DNA from: Fibrobacterota bacterium
Lineage (GTDB): Bacteria > Fibrobacterota > Chitinivibrionia > Chitinivibrionales > FEN-1185
NCBI GenBank assembly: GCA_003165595.1
Contig: PLWQ01000025.1
Coordinates: 86,925-150,924 of the forward strand
Reading direction: 5' to 3'
DNA length: 64,000 nt
Positions 33,962 through 44,123 of the stretch are shown here, piece by piece (within the stretch, counting starts at the first letter, position 1; each line of letters opens with the position of its first letter). The position numbers and the translations under genes are program-made. The notes beneath the pieces are model-generated. The model was not told the DNA's origin, made no database searches, and saw nothing but the letters and a program-made list of their open reading frames with translations.

Positions 33962-36900
33962 CTATTTGAGAAACGAGCTGCCGGCGATGCGCATGGCATC
34001 CAGAATCGCCCTGCCGAGACGGTTATACCCGGTCTGGTTGGGATGAAGATAATCGGAAAAATAGACGGAATCCCACGTTGAGTCCGGCAGTTTCGCCAGA
34101 CTGTCGAATGCGTCAACGAGCCACACGCCGCCCTCGCCTCGGCCCAGCCATGTTTGGCGCCGCGCCGTGACCGCCGTATCGAGCATGTGGTTGAAAGCGG
34201 GCAGGTTGGCCTTGAACATTGAATCGGCGCGCACGTTGAAGTCTCCCATGGTGTCGGGCGGGAAAGGTAAAGAGTTCAGGACGTAAATCTCGCCGTGCGG
34301 ATTTCTCGCGTGCATCTCGTCGAGGGTTGCCGGGGCATAGTTGTTCAACCCGTAGGGCCAGTAGTACAGCGGGAACTGATATCCTTCGTTGACGCCGCAC
34401 ATATAAACCCATATATCCGCGTATGTTGACGAATGGTTCTCCAATGAGTCGTAGATCTGGGCGCTGGTCTTTCCGTTAACTGCGATGCATGAATCGTCGC
34501 TGGACGGAAGGAGCGCGGTTGTGAAAACGGGGCCCTCGCATTTTATCCTCTCGCCAGGCCCGGCCACGGCGCGCAGCGTGTCCACGACCATCCTGCGGAA
34601 GCCTCCGAGTCCCGCGGTGCCGCCGAACCCGGTGACGATGGAATGCCCCACGAAACAGATTCTTCTCTGGAGCATGATGCGCAAGACAGATCCGGCCGCG
34701 GCCGTGTCGTTATGCGTGTCGATAGCCAGGAACCTCCAGTAGTACACGCCGGTGTCCGGCACAGATAATGTGTATGCGGTGTTTGGTCCCTGGTAGACTT
34801 GCGCAAGCGCTGCGGGCGATGTGCCCAGCCACAGCGAAAAGCTGAACGTGTCCGCGACGCCGTCGAGCCTGCTGGCCCCGAGCGATAGCGGAAAGGAATA
34901 CGGTTTTGCGTTCAGGGAATTCATGAGAACCGTGTCCATGGGACGCAGCCCCTGGGCGTTCAGATAGCATGGCTTGGCCAGGAACGTAACCGCAAACGTG
35001 TCCGCGGAGACAAGCCCGTCGTTGTCGCGGACGGCCACCACCACACTCTTTCGCGTGTGGATGCTGCTTGTCAACCTAATCGTATCGTGCGCCGAACTGT
35101 CGGTCCAGGCGCCCGTTCCCGCGGCGTTCCACAGGTATTGGACGATTGTCCCGTTTGTGTCGCTTGCCGCAACCGCAAGCGTCAGCGTATCACCCCAGGA
35201 AACGGCGGTGTCGCGGATGGGCCGGACAACGGGCATGCCCAGGCGCACCAGAACAAAGAACGAATCCGGCCGCGATTGGAGCGTGTCGTTGTCGACGGCC
35301 TTCACCCGTACGGTGTGGCGTCCGGTGTCCTGTTTGCTCCACGCCATGCGCACGGACCCCGAGGCGGTCGTATCGGAGTATTGTCCCTTGTCGAAAGACC
35401 ACAGGTACCGGACGACTTCTCCGTTGGTGTCCGAACCCGCGGCATGCAGGGTGACCGAGTCGTTGATGAAGACCGCCGTATCGCTCATGGCCTTGACAAG
35501 CGGCGCGCCCAGCCGCACCAGAACAAAGAACGAATCCGGCCGCGACTGAAGCGTGTCGTCGTCGACGGCCTTCACCCGTACGGTGTGGCGGCCGGTGTCT
35601 TGTTTGCTCCACGCCATGCGCACGGACCCCGGGGCAGTCGTATCGGAGTATTGTCCCTTGTCGAAAGACCACAGGTACCGGACGACGGTTCCGTTGGTGT
35701 CGGAGCCCGCGGCATGCAGGGTGGCCGAGTCGTTGATGAAGACCGCTGTATCGCTCATCGCCTTGACAAGCGGCGTACCCAGCCGCACCAGCACCACGGT
35801 GGACTCGGCGAGAGACACCATGGTGTCGGTGTCCATGGCCTTTACGCGCACCACGTGCCTGCCGGTATCGGCCCTGGAGAAACGCAAGCTCTTGCGGCCG
35901 GTTACGGTTGTGTCCGAGAAAGCCTGGTTGTCCAGCGCCCACATGAACATCGTTGCCGGACTGACGCCGCCGCCCGGCGCCGCCTGCGCAACGAGAGAAA
36001 ACGTGTCGTTGATAAAAACGCTTGTGTCGTGCGCCGGGGTCACCACCGGCAGCGGCTTGAGGTGCAGGGTCACGTGCATCGAGTCGGGGCCGGATGCCAG
36101 GGTGTCGTCGTCGATGGCCTTGACATACACAACGATGTTCTTGCCTGTGTCGGCCCTGCCCCAGACGTGGACGATGCTGTCGCCGAGTGTGGTATCGGAG
36201 AAATTCGCCCCGCCGATTGCCCAGACGTATTTCACGACGCGGCCGTTTGTGTCCAGCCCCCGCGCGCGCAGGAGCACAGGATCGTTGACAACTACGACGG
36301 TGTCGTGCGTGATGGATACCGTGGGCGGGTACAGGTGCACGTACACATGCGTGGAATCGACATTCGACGCCAGTCCGTGACTGTCGAGTGCCTTAACAAA
36401 AACGACTCTTTTGCCCGCCTGGGCCCTGGAGAAACTCACGGGAAGGGAAGCGCCGGATGTCGTATCGGAAAAGACCGTTCCGTTCCTGGCCCACAGCCAG
36501 CGAACCGGGGTGGGAAACGTGTCGAGGCGCGTTGCGTGAAGATCCGTGGTGTCGTTGATGGCCGCTGTGGTATCGCGCTGTGCCGCGATGCGGGGATTGT
36601 CGACAACCACGCGCACCAAAATTGAGTCCGGCGCGGACAAGATGCTGTCGTTGTCCATGGCCGTAACGAGAATCCGATGGGTAAGCGCCTCGGGAGCAAA
36701 GCGCCAGGCCAGAGTCCCTGTTGCGGTTGTGATCGGCGCAGCGCCGGTGTCCACCTTCCAGAAATAGGCTATCACAGTGCCGTTTGAGTCTGCTCCCTGC
36801 GCCAGGAACTTCACCGTGTCGCCCGGAAAGACGGCGGTATCTCTTGAAACAACGTGAACCGTTGGCGGATTGAGACGAACCGTGATCAAAACGGATTCCG

Positions 36901-37267
36901 GTTGGGACACGGTGTTCTGCGCGCCGAACGCCTTGACAATAACGATATGGCGGCCGGTGTCCGGTATGCCGAAAATCAACCTGCACAGGCTGTCTGCGGC
37001 GGCAGGGGCCGGGACTTTGCTGCCGTCCAGCGTCCAGCCGAAGGACGCGGCTCTGCCGCCCGCGGCCTCGGTACGGGCGACCAGGACAAGGGAATCCTTG
37101 ACCGAAACCGTGGTATCGGCAATAATTGACAGTACGGGGTCGTGAGGCCGTTTGTCAACCGGGTTGGAGCACCTAAGCGCGAGCACAACGGCGCCGGCAA
37201 GAAAAATGGCCGGGACGAGGCGAATCGGAAAGGTACTTCTTTTGGTGCAACGATCGTACATCTTCAT
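33962..37267 (-). CDS. Eight-repeat Ig-like lipoprotein with SGNH hydrolase domain
   Basis: 1101 residues. The signal peptide ends VLALRC-SNP, a lipobox with Arg before Cys33. Eight Ig/PKD-like repeats of about 90 residues follow (DTAVFINDS ... DTNGTVVRYLWSFDKG-type units), the sixth and seventh almost identical. An Fn3-like module precedes a C-terminal SGNH/GDSL hydrolase domain (about 870-1101): block I reads FVGHSIVTG, with His in place of Asp, block III MCGVNEGY, and block V SDYLHPNQTGY with the catalytic Asp/His pair. The enzyme is probably an esterase, perhaps a polysaccharide deacetylase-type surface enzyme, on a long repeat stalk. Confidence 0.85.
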   Translation of the reverse strand: MKMYDRCTKRSTFPIRLVPAIFLAGAVVLALRCSNPVDKRPHDPVLSIIADTTVSVKDSLVLVARTEAAGGRAASFGWTLDGSKVPAPAAADSLCRLIFGIPDTGRHIVIVKAFGAQNTVSQPESVLITVRLNPPTVHVVSRDTAVFPGDTVKFLAQGADSNGTVIAYFWKVDTGAAPITTATGTLAWRFAPEALTHRILVTAMDNDSILSAPDSILVRVVVDNPRIAAQRDTTAAINDTTDLHATRLDTFPTPVRWLWARNGTVFSDTTSGASLPVSFSRAQAGKRVVFVKALDSHGLASNVDSTHVYVHLYPPTVSITHDTVVVVNDPVLLRARGLDTNGRVVKYVWAIGGANFSDTTLGDSIVHVWGRADTGKNIVVYVKAIDDDTLASGPDSMHVTLHLKPLPVVTPAHDTSVFINDTFSLVAQAAPGGGVSPATMFMWALDNQAFSDTTVTGRKSLRFSRADTGRHVVRVKAMDTDTMVSLAESTVVLVRLGTPLVKAMSDTAVFINDSATLHAAGSDTNGTVVRYLWSFDKGQYSDTTAPGSVRMAWSKQDTGRHTVRVKAVDDDTLQSRPDSFFVLVRLGAPLVKAMSDTAVFINDSVTLHAAGSDTNGEVVRYLWSFDKGQYSDTTASGSVRMAWSKQDTGRHTVRVKAVDNDTLQSRPDSFFVLVRLGMPVVRPIRDTAVSWGDTLTLAVAASDTNGTIVQYLWNAAGTGAWTDSSAHDTIRLTSSIHTRKSVVVAVRDNDGLVSADTFAVTFLAKPCYLNAQGLRPMDTVLMNSLNAKPYSFPLSLGASRLDGVADTFSFSLWLGTSPAALAQVYQGPNTAYTLSVPDTGVYYWRFLAIDTHNDTAAAGSVLRIMLQRRICFVGHSIVTGFGGTAGLGGFRRMVVDTLRAVAGPGERIKCEGPVFTTALLPSSDDSCIAVNGKTSAQIYDSLENHSSTYADIWVYMCGVNEGYQFPLYYWPYGLNNYAPATLDEMHARNPHGEIYVLNSLPFPPDTMGDFNVRADSMFKANLPAFNHMLDTAVTARRQTWLGRGEGGVWLVDAFDSLAKLPDSTWDSVYFSDYLHPNQTGYNRLGRAILDAMRIAGSSFLK
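35241..35780 (-). repeat. Two near-identical 270-bp coding repeats
   Basis: Two tandem units of 270 bp (90 codons), 35241-35510 and 35511-35780, encode repeats six and seven of the SGNH protein and differ at only a few sites, including synonymous ones. This suggests a recent duplication, and the array may vary in number by recombination. Confidence 0.75.
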
Positions 37268-37457
37268 ACCGTGGTGAAAAATACGTTAAGATTACGGCGG
37301 TTGACGGTCTTTTTGGGTCGGGAAATCGCCGCCTTCGAGCGCGGGATTTTGCAGCAAATTTCACGGCGTTGCGTTGCCGTTGCGCGGCGTGCGTAAGGTA
37401 TCGTATATTGTGTCAAGCTCGTTACCGGCATTTACACCGCTTATTCCGGAGTTGCAC

Positions 37458-37958
37458 ATGAGAATCCTCTGCCTTTCTGTTTTTTCCGTCGTTTTCTTTG
37501 CCGTTTTCCCGGCAAGCGCCGGCGACACCGCATCGGCGGCAACCGTATTCTTTGTCCACGATTTCACGCAGAAACAATCGGCGTTCTATGTGACTGCCGT
37601 GGCGGAGCGGATCAGGAAGTCCGGCCGCGGTTTCAAGGAGGTGTCGGCCCAAGGCGCGGCGAGCCTCGATGCATCACCGTACCAGGTTGTGGTGCTGTAC
37701 GGCATGGTGATGGCTTTCAACTTCAAGTCCGAAGTGCGGCATTGGCTCAAGTCGGTTGAAAGTCTCAAGAACAAGCGGGTGTTTGTCCTTGTCACGGCAA
37801 ACAGGTGGTTCAAGGGCCATCTGCTTAGGGACCTGGTCGCTCTCTCCGGCGAACGCGGAGCCACCGTGGTGGACGCTGTTTCCATGGCCACAAACAAGAT
37901 GAGCGACGCGGAAAAACTTGCGAAAATAGATTCATGCCTTGCCAAACTTGGGCGGTAG
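37458..37958 (+). CDS. Exported flavodoxin-like protein
   Basis: 166 residues from the ATG at 37458, with a signal peptide (cleavage near ASAGD). The rest alternates strands and helices (ATVFFVHDFTQKQSAFYVTA, YQVVVLYGMVM, KRVFVLVTANRW), resembling a flavodoxin-like fold, but no FMN loop can be assigned. Export of a flavodoxin fold is unusual. Divergent from the SGNH lipoprotein; followed by a ROK kinase gene 36 bases later. Confidence 0.6.
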   Translation: MRILCLSVFSVVFFAVFPASAGDTASAATVFFVHDFTQKQSAFYVTAVAERIRKSGRGFKEVSAQGAASLDASPYQVVVLYGMVMAFNFKSEVRHWLKSVESLKNKRVFVLVTANRWFKGHLLRDLVALSGERGATVVDAVSMATNKMSDAEKLAKIDSCLAKLGR

Positions 37959-37994
37959 GGATATTTTGAACGCCAACCGAAACGGAATTTACCT

Positions 37995-38651
37995 ATGCAC
38001 ATTCTTGTCGTTGACATCGGCGGCTCGCATGTGAAAGTGCGGGCAACAGGCCATCTGAAACGTGTAAAGATAGTGTCCGGCCCTGCAATGACTGCCGCAC
38101 GGATGGTTGCGGCTGTACAACGAGCCGTTGCGGGCTGGGAATACGACGCCGTGACAATTGGATTTCCGGGGCCGGTCCATCGCGGACAAATTCAGCGTGA
38201 TCCGCATAATCTGGGACGGGGCTGGAAGGGTTATGATTTCAGAAAAGCATTTGGCAGGCCCGTCAAGATCATTAATGACGCGGCCATGCAGGCCTTGGGG
38301 AGCTATCAGGGAAAACGAATGCTGTTTCTTGGTTTGGGCACCGGTCTTGGTTCGGCTATGATTATTGACGGTATGCTCGCGCCCATGGAAATTGGTCACC
38401 TGCCGTATAGAAAGGGCCGCACCTACGAACAGTATATCGGGGAGGCCGGACTCTTGCGGCTTGGAAAAAGGAAATGGCGCCGCTCCGTAAACGACATTGT
38501 CGCCAGGTTCATGGCCGCGCTAGAAGCGGACTATGTGATCCTGGGCGGCGGCAACGCCAGGCTGATCAAGGAGCTGCCGCCAGGCGCCCGCCTTGGCAAT
38601 AATGCGCACGCATTCCGGGGCGGATACAGGTTGTGGAAGAACGCGAAGTAA
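37995..38651 (+). CDS. ROK-family sugar kinase-like protein
   Basis: 218 residues, shorter than usual ROK kinases (about 290-320). Visible motifs are the first phosphate loop DIGGSHVKVRATG, TIGFPGPV, INDAAMQALGSY (the catalytic Asp is in NDA) and FLGLGTGLGSAMI. The Cys-rich zinc motif of many ROK proteins is absent, as in polyphosphate/ATP glucokinases, which this resembles. The C-terminal helices appear shortened. Phosphorylation of glucose or a similar sugar is the likely role. Confidence 0.8.
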   Translation: MHILVVDIGGSHVKVRATGHLKRVKIVSGPAMTAARMVAAVQRAVAGWEYDAVTIGFPGPVHRGQIQRDPHNLGRGWKGYDFRKAFGRPVKIINDAAMQALGSYQGKRMLFLGLGTGLGSAMIIDGMLAPMEIGHLPYRKGRTYEQYIGEAGLLRLGKRKWRRSVNDIVARFMAALEADYVILGGGNARLIKELPPGARLGNNAHAFRGGYRLWKNAK

Positions 38652-38678
38652 AAGGTGCCCCTCCAGGTTCCTACGGTA

Positions 38679-39590
38679 TCATCTCTTGATAAACGTTAGA
38701 TTGCATGTGCGGCTCTCGGTCCGGTACCCCGTGCCTCGCGAGTCGGAAAAGGTTGCGTCTATATGATATGAATAGGGGGTACCTCTCCGGTAGTTGTAGG
38801 TATTGTACTTTGGATCGCCGGAGAGTCCGCTCGCCAGTATGACTGCGCTACCGTTAGGATTGATTTTCCCGTTGAGCGTGAGGCAGGGCGGTATGCTATC
38901 CGTGCCATACTGACCATGAAGAACGCCATCCTTCACCGACGAGGTAATCTTGTAAGTGTAGCCAAAGGCACCTTCCTTTGGAAAGCAGTCAAGGATAACA
39001 TCCCAGATTCCGTCGAAGCGTCCAACATCGAGGCTGTCCGGCGCTTTTGGCTTTTTTCCCAATAGCACTTCCACCTCTTTTCTCATCGGGACATTGACGG
39101 AAGCAACGGCAAACACGGAACCTGTTTCCGTAGCGATCAAGCGTGCATTGATTTTTACGCTGGTATTCAAATCTGCAACCGTGCCCGTCGTCAGCGCGTC
39201 GACTCCCAAAATCCGTCCCAACTTCGAGGCGGTATTTTCGTCTATGAGTCCCGTTGCACTAAGGTTCTGTTCTTCAATTATTCTTCTCATGAGCCGGCGC
39301 TCGACAATCTGAAATTTGCCGGTTCGAAACAGGCGGGTTGTTAATTCCTCCGCCAAATACTTCCCCAAATCCGGAACCTTCCCGTCAAGGTCGGAGAATT
39401 CAATCACGGCAATTTTGTTGATTTTCTGAACAGCCAGGCTGTTGATGATCTGCTCTGCAAGGGTGTCTATCTGTCTATCCAAGGCTTTCAAAGAAGCGCG
39501 TTGGTCCGGAAAAGTGGATTGATTTCGATGAGTACATGCTCCGAAAAGGCACAATATTCCAAAGAGCGTGTAACAGATGCTTTTTTTCAT
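38679..39590 (-). CDS. FlgO/CsgG-like lipoprotein
   Basis: 303 residues from the ATG at 39590. The lipobox reads LFGA-C. Residues about 35-165 match the CsgG/FlgO-type nucleotide-free fold: KIAVIEFSDLDGKVPDLGK, LAEELTTRLFRTGKFQIVER, then ILGVDALTTGTVAD. The C-terminal part is beta-rich and could be a separate domain. FlgO- and CsgG-like proteins act at the outer membrane; no curli or flagellar genes are nearby, so the role is unknown. Confidence 0.8.
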   Translation of the reverse strand: MKKSICYTLFGILCLFGACTHRNQSTFPDQRASLKALDRQIDTLAEQIINSLAVQKINKIAVIEFSDLDGKVPDLGKYLAEELTTRLFRTGKFQIVERRLMRRIIEEQNLSATGLIDENTASKLGRILGVDALTTGTVADLNTSVKINARLIATETGSVFAVASVNVPMRKEVEVLLGKKPKAPDSLDVGRFDGIWDVILDCFPKEGAFGYTYKITSSVKDGVLHGQYGTDSIPPCLTLNGKINPNGSAVILASGLSGDPKYNTYNYRRGTPYSYHIDATFSDSRGTGYRTESRTCNLTFIKR

Positions 39591-39923
39591 TTCTCCTCCG
39601 TGTGTCAATTATCCGGCAAGCATTGCGCTTGGGGCGGCTGCAAGATAAAATACCATGCTGTGAGTGCAATGTTCAACGCTTGGCTAACTCCAGGCAGCGC
39701 CGCCATGCCCCGTAAAAATCTCCGAGACAAGCTTGAGCGTCCTTTACGACAACGCCCTGCACAATCCAACAAGTATATTTTGACATCCTGTTCGGAGATA
39801 GACCTGTCGTACATCGCGAAAACATATTGCTTGCCAACTGGGCGGGTTAATTCCCGGAAGCCATAACACATCAATCAAACCTTTGGGTTGTTTTAGTTTG
39901 CCTGAAAGGACAAAGGATCTATC
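39591..39923. other. Intergenic stretch with one doubtful small frame
   Basis: A minus-strand frame of 89 codons at 39605-39874 ends just before the FlgO-like gene. It has a weak ribosome site and no recognised family, so it is left unannotated as a gene. An AAAGGA site precedes the ketosynthase at 39924. Confidence 0.35.
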
Positions 39924-41084
39924 ATGTCAATCGACGCTTACATCACTGCTGTGTCCGCCGTACTCCCCGGAGCGCCGGTGTCCAATGATGCAATGGAGGG
40001 TGTGCTTGGCCAGGTAGCGGGAAAGCCATCTCGCGCCCGCCGCACCATTCTGCGAAGCAACGGCATTACCAATCGCCATTATGTGCTGGACCCGATCACG
40101 GGCGAACCCACCCGCACCAATGCCCAGTTGGCCGCCGAGGCCATACGCGGCCTTCAAAAGGGTGGCCTGGACCTGGGAGCCATAGATTGTCTGGCTTGCG
40201 GTACTTCCGTCCCCGATCAGGTAATGCCAGGCCACGGGGTTATGGTACACGGTGAGTTGGGCAACCCTCCCAGCGAGGTGGTCAGCACTGCCGGCGTTTG
40301 CGTTGCCGGAATGACTGCAATGAGATACGCCTGGCTCGGCGTGACCGCAGGTGAATTTCAAAATGCAGTTGCCTCTGCTTCGGAAATTTCTTCGGTATTC
40401 ATGCGGGCCCGATTTTTCGAGGAGGAAGTAGAAGCAAAGGTACGTGACCTGGAAAAGCGTCCGGAACTCGCCTTTGAAAAGGATTTTCTGCGCTGGATGC
40501 TTTCTGACGGCGCTGGCGCGGTGCTGATTCAGCCCCGGCCCGCCAAAACCAACCTTTCCCTGAAAATCGAATGGATGATGATTCGCTCCTATGCCAATGA
40601 GCAGACGGCATGCATGATCGCAGCCGCGGAAAAGCAGGACGACGGATCGCTCAAGCCGTGGTATCAGTTTACCGGTAAGGAGTGGCTCGACCGGTCGGTA
40701 TTCACCGTTCGTCAAGACGTGAAACAGCTCAACGAATATGTGATGCACTATACGGTTAAATGCGGCCTGGAGGAAGTCAAGCGTGTCCACAAAGACCTCC
40801 GGCCCTCGGATATTGACTATTTTTTACCTCATTATTCGTCGCAGTATTTCCGCGACGAAGTTTTTGAAAAGATGCAGGCCGCTGATTTCGTGATTCCCCA
40901 TGAGCGCTGGTTCACTAACCTCACCACAAAAGGGAACACCGGATCAGCTTCCATTTACATTATTCTGGAGGAACTTTTCCATTCCGGAAAGCTCAAGCCG
41001 GGGCAAAAACTGCTATGCTATGTACCTGAAAGCGGCCGCTTTTCCACAGCTTTCATGCTGCTCACCGTCTGCGCACCTTCCTAG
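39924..41084 (+). CDS. Beta-ketoacyl-ACP synthase III-like enzyme
   Basis: 386 residues of the thiolase fold. Catalytic Cys126 lies in STAGVCVAGM, the His in FLPHYSS and the Asn in TKGNTGSAS, the Cys-His-Asn triad of ketosynthase III (FabH) and related condensing enzymes. It is about 60 residues longer than FabH, with an insertion before DGAGAVLI. It could start a fatty-acid-like chain or condense acyl groups (OleA/DarB-type activities are possible). No other lipid-synthesis gene is nearby. Confidence 0.85.
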   Translation: MSIDAYITAVSAVLPGAPVSNDAMEGVLGQVAGKPSRARRTILRSNGITNRHYVLDPITGEPTRTNAQLAAEAIRGLQKGGLDLGAIDCLACGTSVPDQVMPGHGVMVHGELGNPPSEVVSTAGVCVAGMTAMRYAWLGVTAGEFQNAVASASEISSVFMRARFFEEEVEAKVRDLEKRPELAFEKDFLRWMLSDGAGAVLIQPRPAKTNLSLKIEWMMIRSYANEQTACMIAAAEKQDDGSLKPWYQFTGKEWLDRSVFTVRQDVKQLNEYVMHYTVKCGLEEVKRVHKDLRPSDIDYFLPHYSSQYFRDEVFEKMQAADFVIPHERWFTNLTTKGNTGSASIYIILEELFHSGKLKPGQKLLCYVPESGRFSTAFMLLTVCAPS

Positions 41085-41237
41085 CCTGTGCGCTTCATCC
41101 TTCCCGTAGACTAAATGTTGCCCTGGGTTTACTCAGACAGTATTTTGTGAACGATTACTCATTGGTCGAAAATCAAACGCTTCAACAGATCGTAATAGTA
41201 GGCAGGGTCGGCATATCTACCAGGCTGCAAGGTAATT

Positions 41238-41660
41238 ATGGACTACCGCGAAGCACTCATCGAAGCAGTCACCCTATTTAACGAGCGCTACGAGCGGTGC
41301 CATATGGAGCTCTCCTGCGAGATTCCAATCGCCGAGCTCAAGATCAAGCAGTTGCAATATCTCGAAATCATCGCTCGTAAATCGTGCATAACCTTCAGTG
41401 AATTTGCGCAGGAGCTCAGAGTTACCAAGCCCACGGTAACAAGCATCGTGAATCAGCTCATAAAGCTGGAGTGCGTGCGGAAAAGCCAATGCAGTAATGA
41501 TGGCAGGAAATACTATATAGAACTCTCGGAAAAGGGGCAGCAGATAGCCATGTTTAACGCCTTGAAACAGAGGCGACTAGCAGAGAAGATACTCATCGCC
41601 CTTTCCGAGGACGAAATATCACTTTTCGTGCGGCTCATCAACAAGGTAGTGAATATTTGA
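41238..41660 (+). CDS. MarR family transcriptional regulator
   Basis: 140 residues with the MarR winged helix: recognition part ITFSEFAQELRVTKPTVTSI and wing KSQCSNDGRKYYIELSEKG. The two Cys residues near the wing (ECVRKSQC) might give redox sensitivity (inference). It ends 56 bases before lon on the same strand, so it may regulate that gene; an inverted repeat in the gap is a candidate operator. Confidence 0.9.
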   Translation: MDYREALIEAVTLFNERYERCHMELSCEIPIAELKIKQLQYLEIIARKSCITFSEFAQELRVTKPTVTSIVNQLIKLECVRKSQCSNDGRKYYIELSEKGQQIAMFNALKQRRLAEKILIALSEDEISLFVRLINKVVNI

Positions 41661-41677
41661 GTCTTTTTGCCGTAATA

Positions 41678-41694
41678 GTTAGTTCGAGTCTAAC
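41678..41694. promoter_or_regulatory. Small inverted repeat before lon
   Basis: GTTAG-TTCGAGT-CTAAC, 5-bp perfect arms 17 bp across, in the 56-base gap between marR and lon. Its size fits a MarR-dimer operator, but short repeats occur by chance. Confidence 0.3.
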
Positions 41695-41716
41695 AAATTA
41701 AAAGTGGAGGACTATT

Positions 41717-44095
41717 GTGGCCAGCAAGCAGATTCCGAAGGAGTTAATGGTAATCCCGATTTTTGACGGTGTCATAGTCCCATGGATGAAATCGAAGATC
41801 GGGGTGGGTGAAGAGCTGGGGAAGAGTCTTGCAGAAGCGATCACAAATGATGTGCCGTTTGCACTGACCCTCACTTCAAAGGAAAAGGCGGACCCTAAGC
41901 CAAATCCAAAGGGGTTCTACACTATCGGCTCGTTGGTCCAACTGGAATCGATTCAGGACGCCGACAAGGGATATCTCGTCCATCTCAAGTCTGTCAAGCG
42001 AATCAGGGTCGAAAATCTTCGTCTCGACGGCTCATTCCTACGGTCCGGGTACTCGTTCTTCCCGCTGAACCTGGACCTCGACGAATCAGGTCGTGAGTCG
42101 GTTATGGAATTTGTTCGTAAGACGCTCACCGATATCAGTCAAAACTTTCATGGAGCCGATTCATTCCTCAAGCTGATTCTGGAACTTCAAACACTTGAAC
42201 AAGTGATCGGCTTTACCATGCCCTTCATGCAGGGTTCGGTCGCCAGGTTGCAGGAAATTCTTGAGACCGAATCCGAGAAGCTTCTCGGTATACGCTTCAT
42301 CGATCTGCTTCTGGAGCACAAAAACTCCATGGAGTTTCAGATAGAGATGACCCGGAATTTCCATGAGAAAGTCAATAAATCCCAGCGCGAGGCGCTGCTG
42401 CGGGAGCAGATGAAAGCCATTCAACAGGAGCTCGGGAAGAACGGTTCGGACAAGAAAGGCAAGAAGGATTATCGTCAACTGATCGAAGAGGCCATGATGC
42501 CGGATGATATCAAGGCGGTCGCCCTGGAGCAGGTTGACAAGTTGGATACGTTCGGGACCGACCATTACGAATCGGCGGGGGTTCAGAACTATCTGGATCT
42601 TCTGGTTGCGCTCCCCTGGAAGCCGGGTGTCTATAAAGATCTGGATATTGCCGAAGCGCGCAGGATCCTCGATGAGGATCACTCTGGCATCGAGAAGGTC
42701 AAGACCAGAATCATTCAACATCTTGCAGTCATGAAACTCAAGAAAAACAAGAAAGGCTCCATCCTGCTCTTCGTGGGGCCGCCGGGAACAGGAAAAACGA
42801 GCCTTGGCAAAAGTATCGCCCGTGCCATGGGAAGAAGCTATCAGCGGCTGAGTCTCGGCGGCATCCGCGATGAAGCTGAGATCCGCGGTCACCGGCGGAC
42901 CTATATCGGAGCGCTGCCTGGCCGGATTATCCAGGGAATGAAAAAGGCGAAAGAAAAGAACCCGGTCTTTGTTCTTGACGAAGTGGACAAGCTCATGGTT
43001 GGTTACAGCGGCGATCCGGCCAGCGCGCTTCTTGAGGTTCTGGACCCCGAACAGAACAACACCTTCACCGATCACTACCTGGAGGTGCCCTATGATCTGT
43101 CGGAGGTCTTCTTCATCGCAACTGCAAACACCACGGCCACGATCCCTGCGCCGCTCCTGGACCGGATGGAGATCATCGAGTTGACAGGATACACACTCAG
43201 GGAGAAGATGCAGATTGCGACAAAGCACATCATTCCCGCAGTGATTGAGGATGCGGGTCTGACCTTATCACAGGTGAACATTGAGGAGCGCGCGCTCAAT
43301 GCTCTGATTGCCGGGTACACGCGCGAGGCCGGCGTGCGCGGGCTCAAAAAGGAGCTTGCATCAATTGTGCGAGCGGTCTCCGAAAAGATGCTCTCCCGTG
43401 ATGCGCCGAATTCCTTTATTGTTAACGAAGCAGCGATCAGAGAGATACTTGGCAAACCCAAAGTAAGACTGGATGATGTCCTGAAAAGCAATGCCCCCGG
43501 CGTTGTTACCGGCCTGGCCTGGACTCCGGTGGGAGGCGATATTCTCTTCGTCGAAGCCTCGGTAATGCCGGGGCGAGGCGAGCTGATTCTCACCGGTCAA
43601 CTGGGCGACGTGATGAAGGAGTCGGCCCGGATATCCATGAGCTTGATCGAGTCGCGTCTTGCATACTTGATTCCGAAGTTCAAATTCACGCGCAGCAATA
43701 TTCACATCCATGTACCTGCAGGTGCAATTCCCAAGGATGGACCCTCCGCCGGTATCACGCTCTTCACATCACTGGCGTCGCTCTTGACGAACAAGCGTGT
43801 TGATCCGACGCTCGCGATGACGGGAGAGATCACGCTTCGCGGCTCGGTTCTGCCGGTAGGGGGAATCAAGGAGAAGGTTCTCGCAGCTCAACGCGCCGGA
43901 ATCAAGAGGATCATTCTCTCGCGCGAAAACGAAGAGGATCTGAAGGACGTCCCGAAGGAGGTTTCCGAGACGTTGGAGTTCATCCTGGTCGATACGATCG
44001 AGGACGTTGTCAGGAGCGCCCTTAAGATCGAACTTCCTGAACCTATGCTGTGGAACGAGGGAAAAGCCGGGCACAGAAGCATGACTGATAGATAA
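41717..44095 (+). CDS. lon: ATP-dependent Lon protease
   Basis: 792 residues from a GTG start with GTGGAGG just upstream. The N-terminal LON domain covers about 10-200, then coiled-coil [19 protein letters not shown]-like sequence. The AAA+ module has Walker [10 protein letters not shown] (Lys360), Walker B FVLDEVDK and sensor TANTTATI. The C-terminal peptidase has Ser677 in KDGPSAGI and Lys718 in GGIKEK, the catalytic dyad. It degrades damaged or regulated proteins in the cytoplasm. The adjacent marR suggests dedicated control and possibly a second Lon of the genome. Confidence 0.96.
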   Translation: MASKQIPKELMVIPIFDGVIVPWMKSKIGVGEELGKSLAEAITNDVPFALTLTSKEKADPKPNPKGFYTIGSLVQLESIQDADKGYLVHLKSVKRIRVENLRLDGSFLRSGYSFFPLNLDLDESGRESVMEFVRKTLTDISQNFHGADSFLKLILELQTLEQVIGFTMPFMQGSVARLQEILETESEKLLGIRFIDLLLEHKNSMEFQIEMTRNFHEKVNKSQREALLREQMKAIQQELGKNGSDKKGKKDYRQLIEEAMMPDDIKAVALEQVDKLDTFGTDHYESAGVQNYLDLLVALPWKPGVYKDLDIAEARRILDEDHSGIEKVKTRIIQHLAVMKLKKNKKGSILLFVGPPGTGKTSLGKSIARAMGRSYQRLSLGGIRDEAEIRGHRRTYIGALPGRIIQGMKKAKEKNPVFVLDEVDKLMVGYSGDPASALLEVLDPEQNNTFTDHYLEVPYDLSEVFFIATANTTATIPAPLLDRMEIIELTGYTLREKMQIATKHIIPAVIEDAGLTLSQVNIEERALNALIAGYTREAGVRGLKKELASIVRAVSEKMLSRDAPNSFIVNEAAIREILGKPKVRLDDVLKSNAPGVVTGLAWTPVGGDILFVEASVMPGRGELILTGQLGDVMKESARISMSLIESRLAYLIPKFKFTRSNIHIHVPAGAIPKDGPSAGITLFTSLASLLTNKRVDPTLAMTGEITLRGSVLPVGGIKEKVLAAQRAGIKRIILSRENEEDLKDVPKEVSETLEFILVDTIEDVVRSALKIELPEPMLWNEGKAGHRSMTDR

Positions 44096-44123
44096 TCTGA
44101 TATTTCGGGAACGGGGTGTTGGA

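Noticed and set aside
35241-35780. CRISPR-like repeat
   Set aside because: Units are 270 bp, contiguous and in frame; they encode protein repeats.
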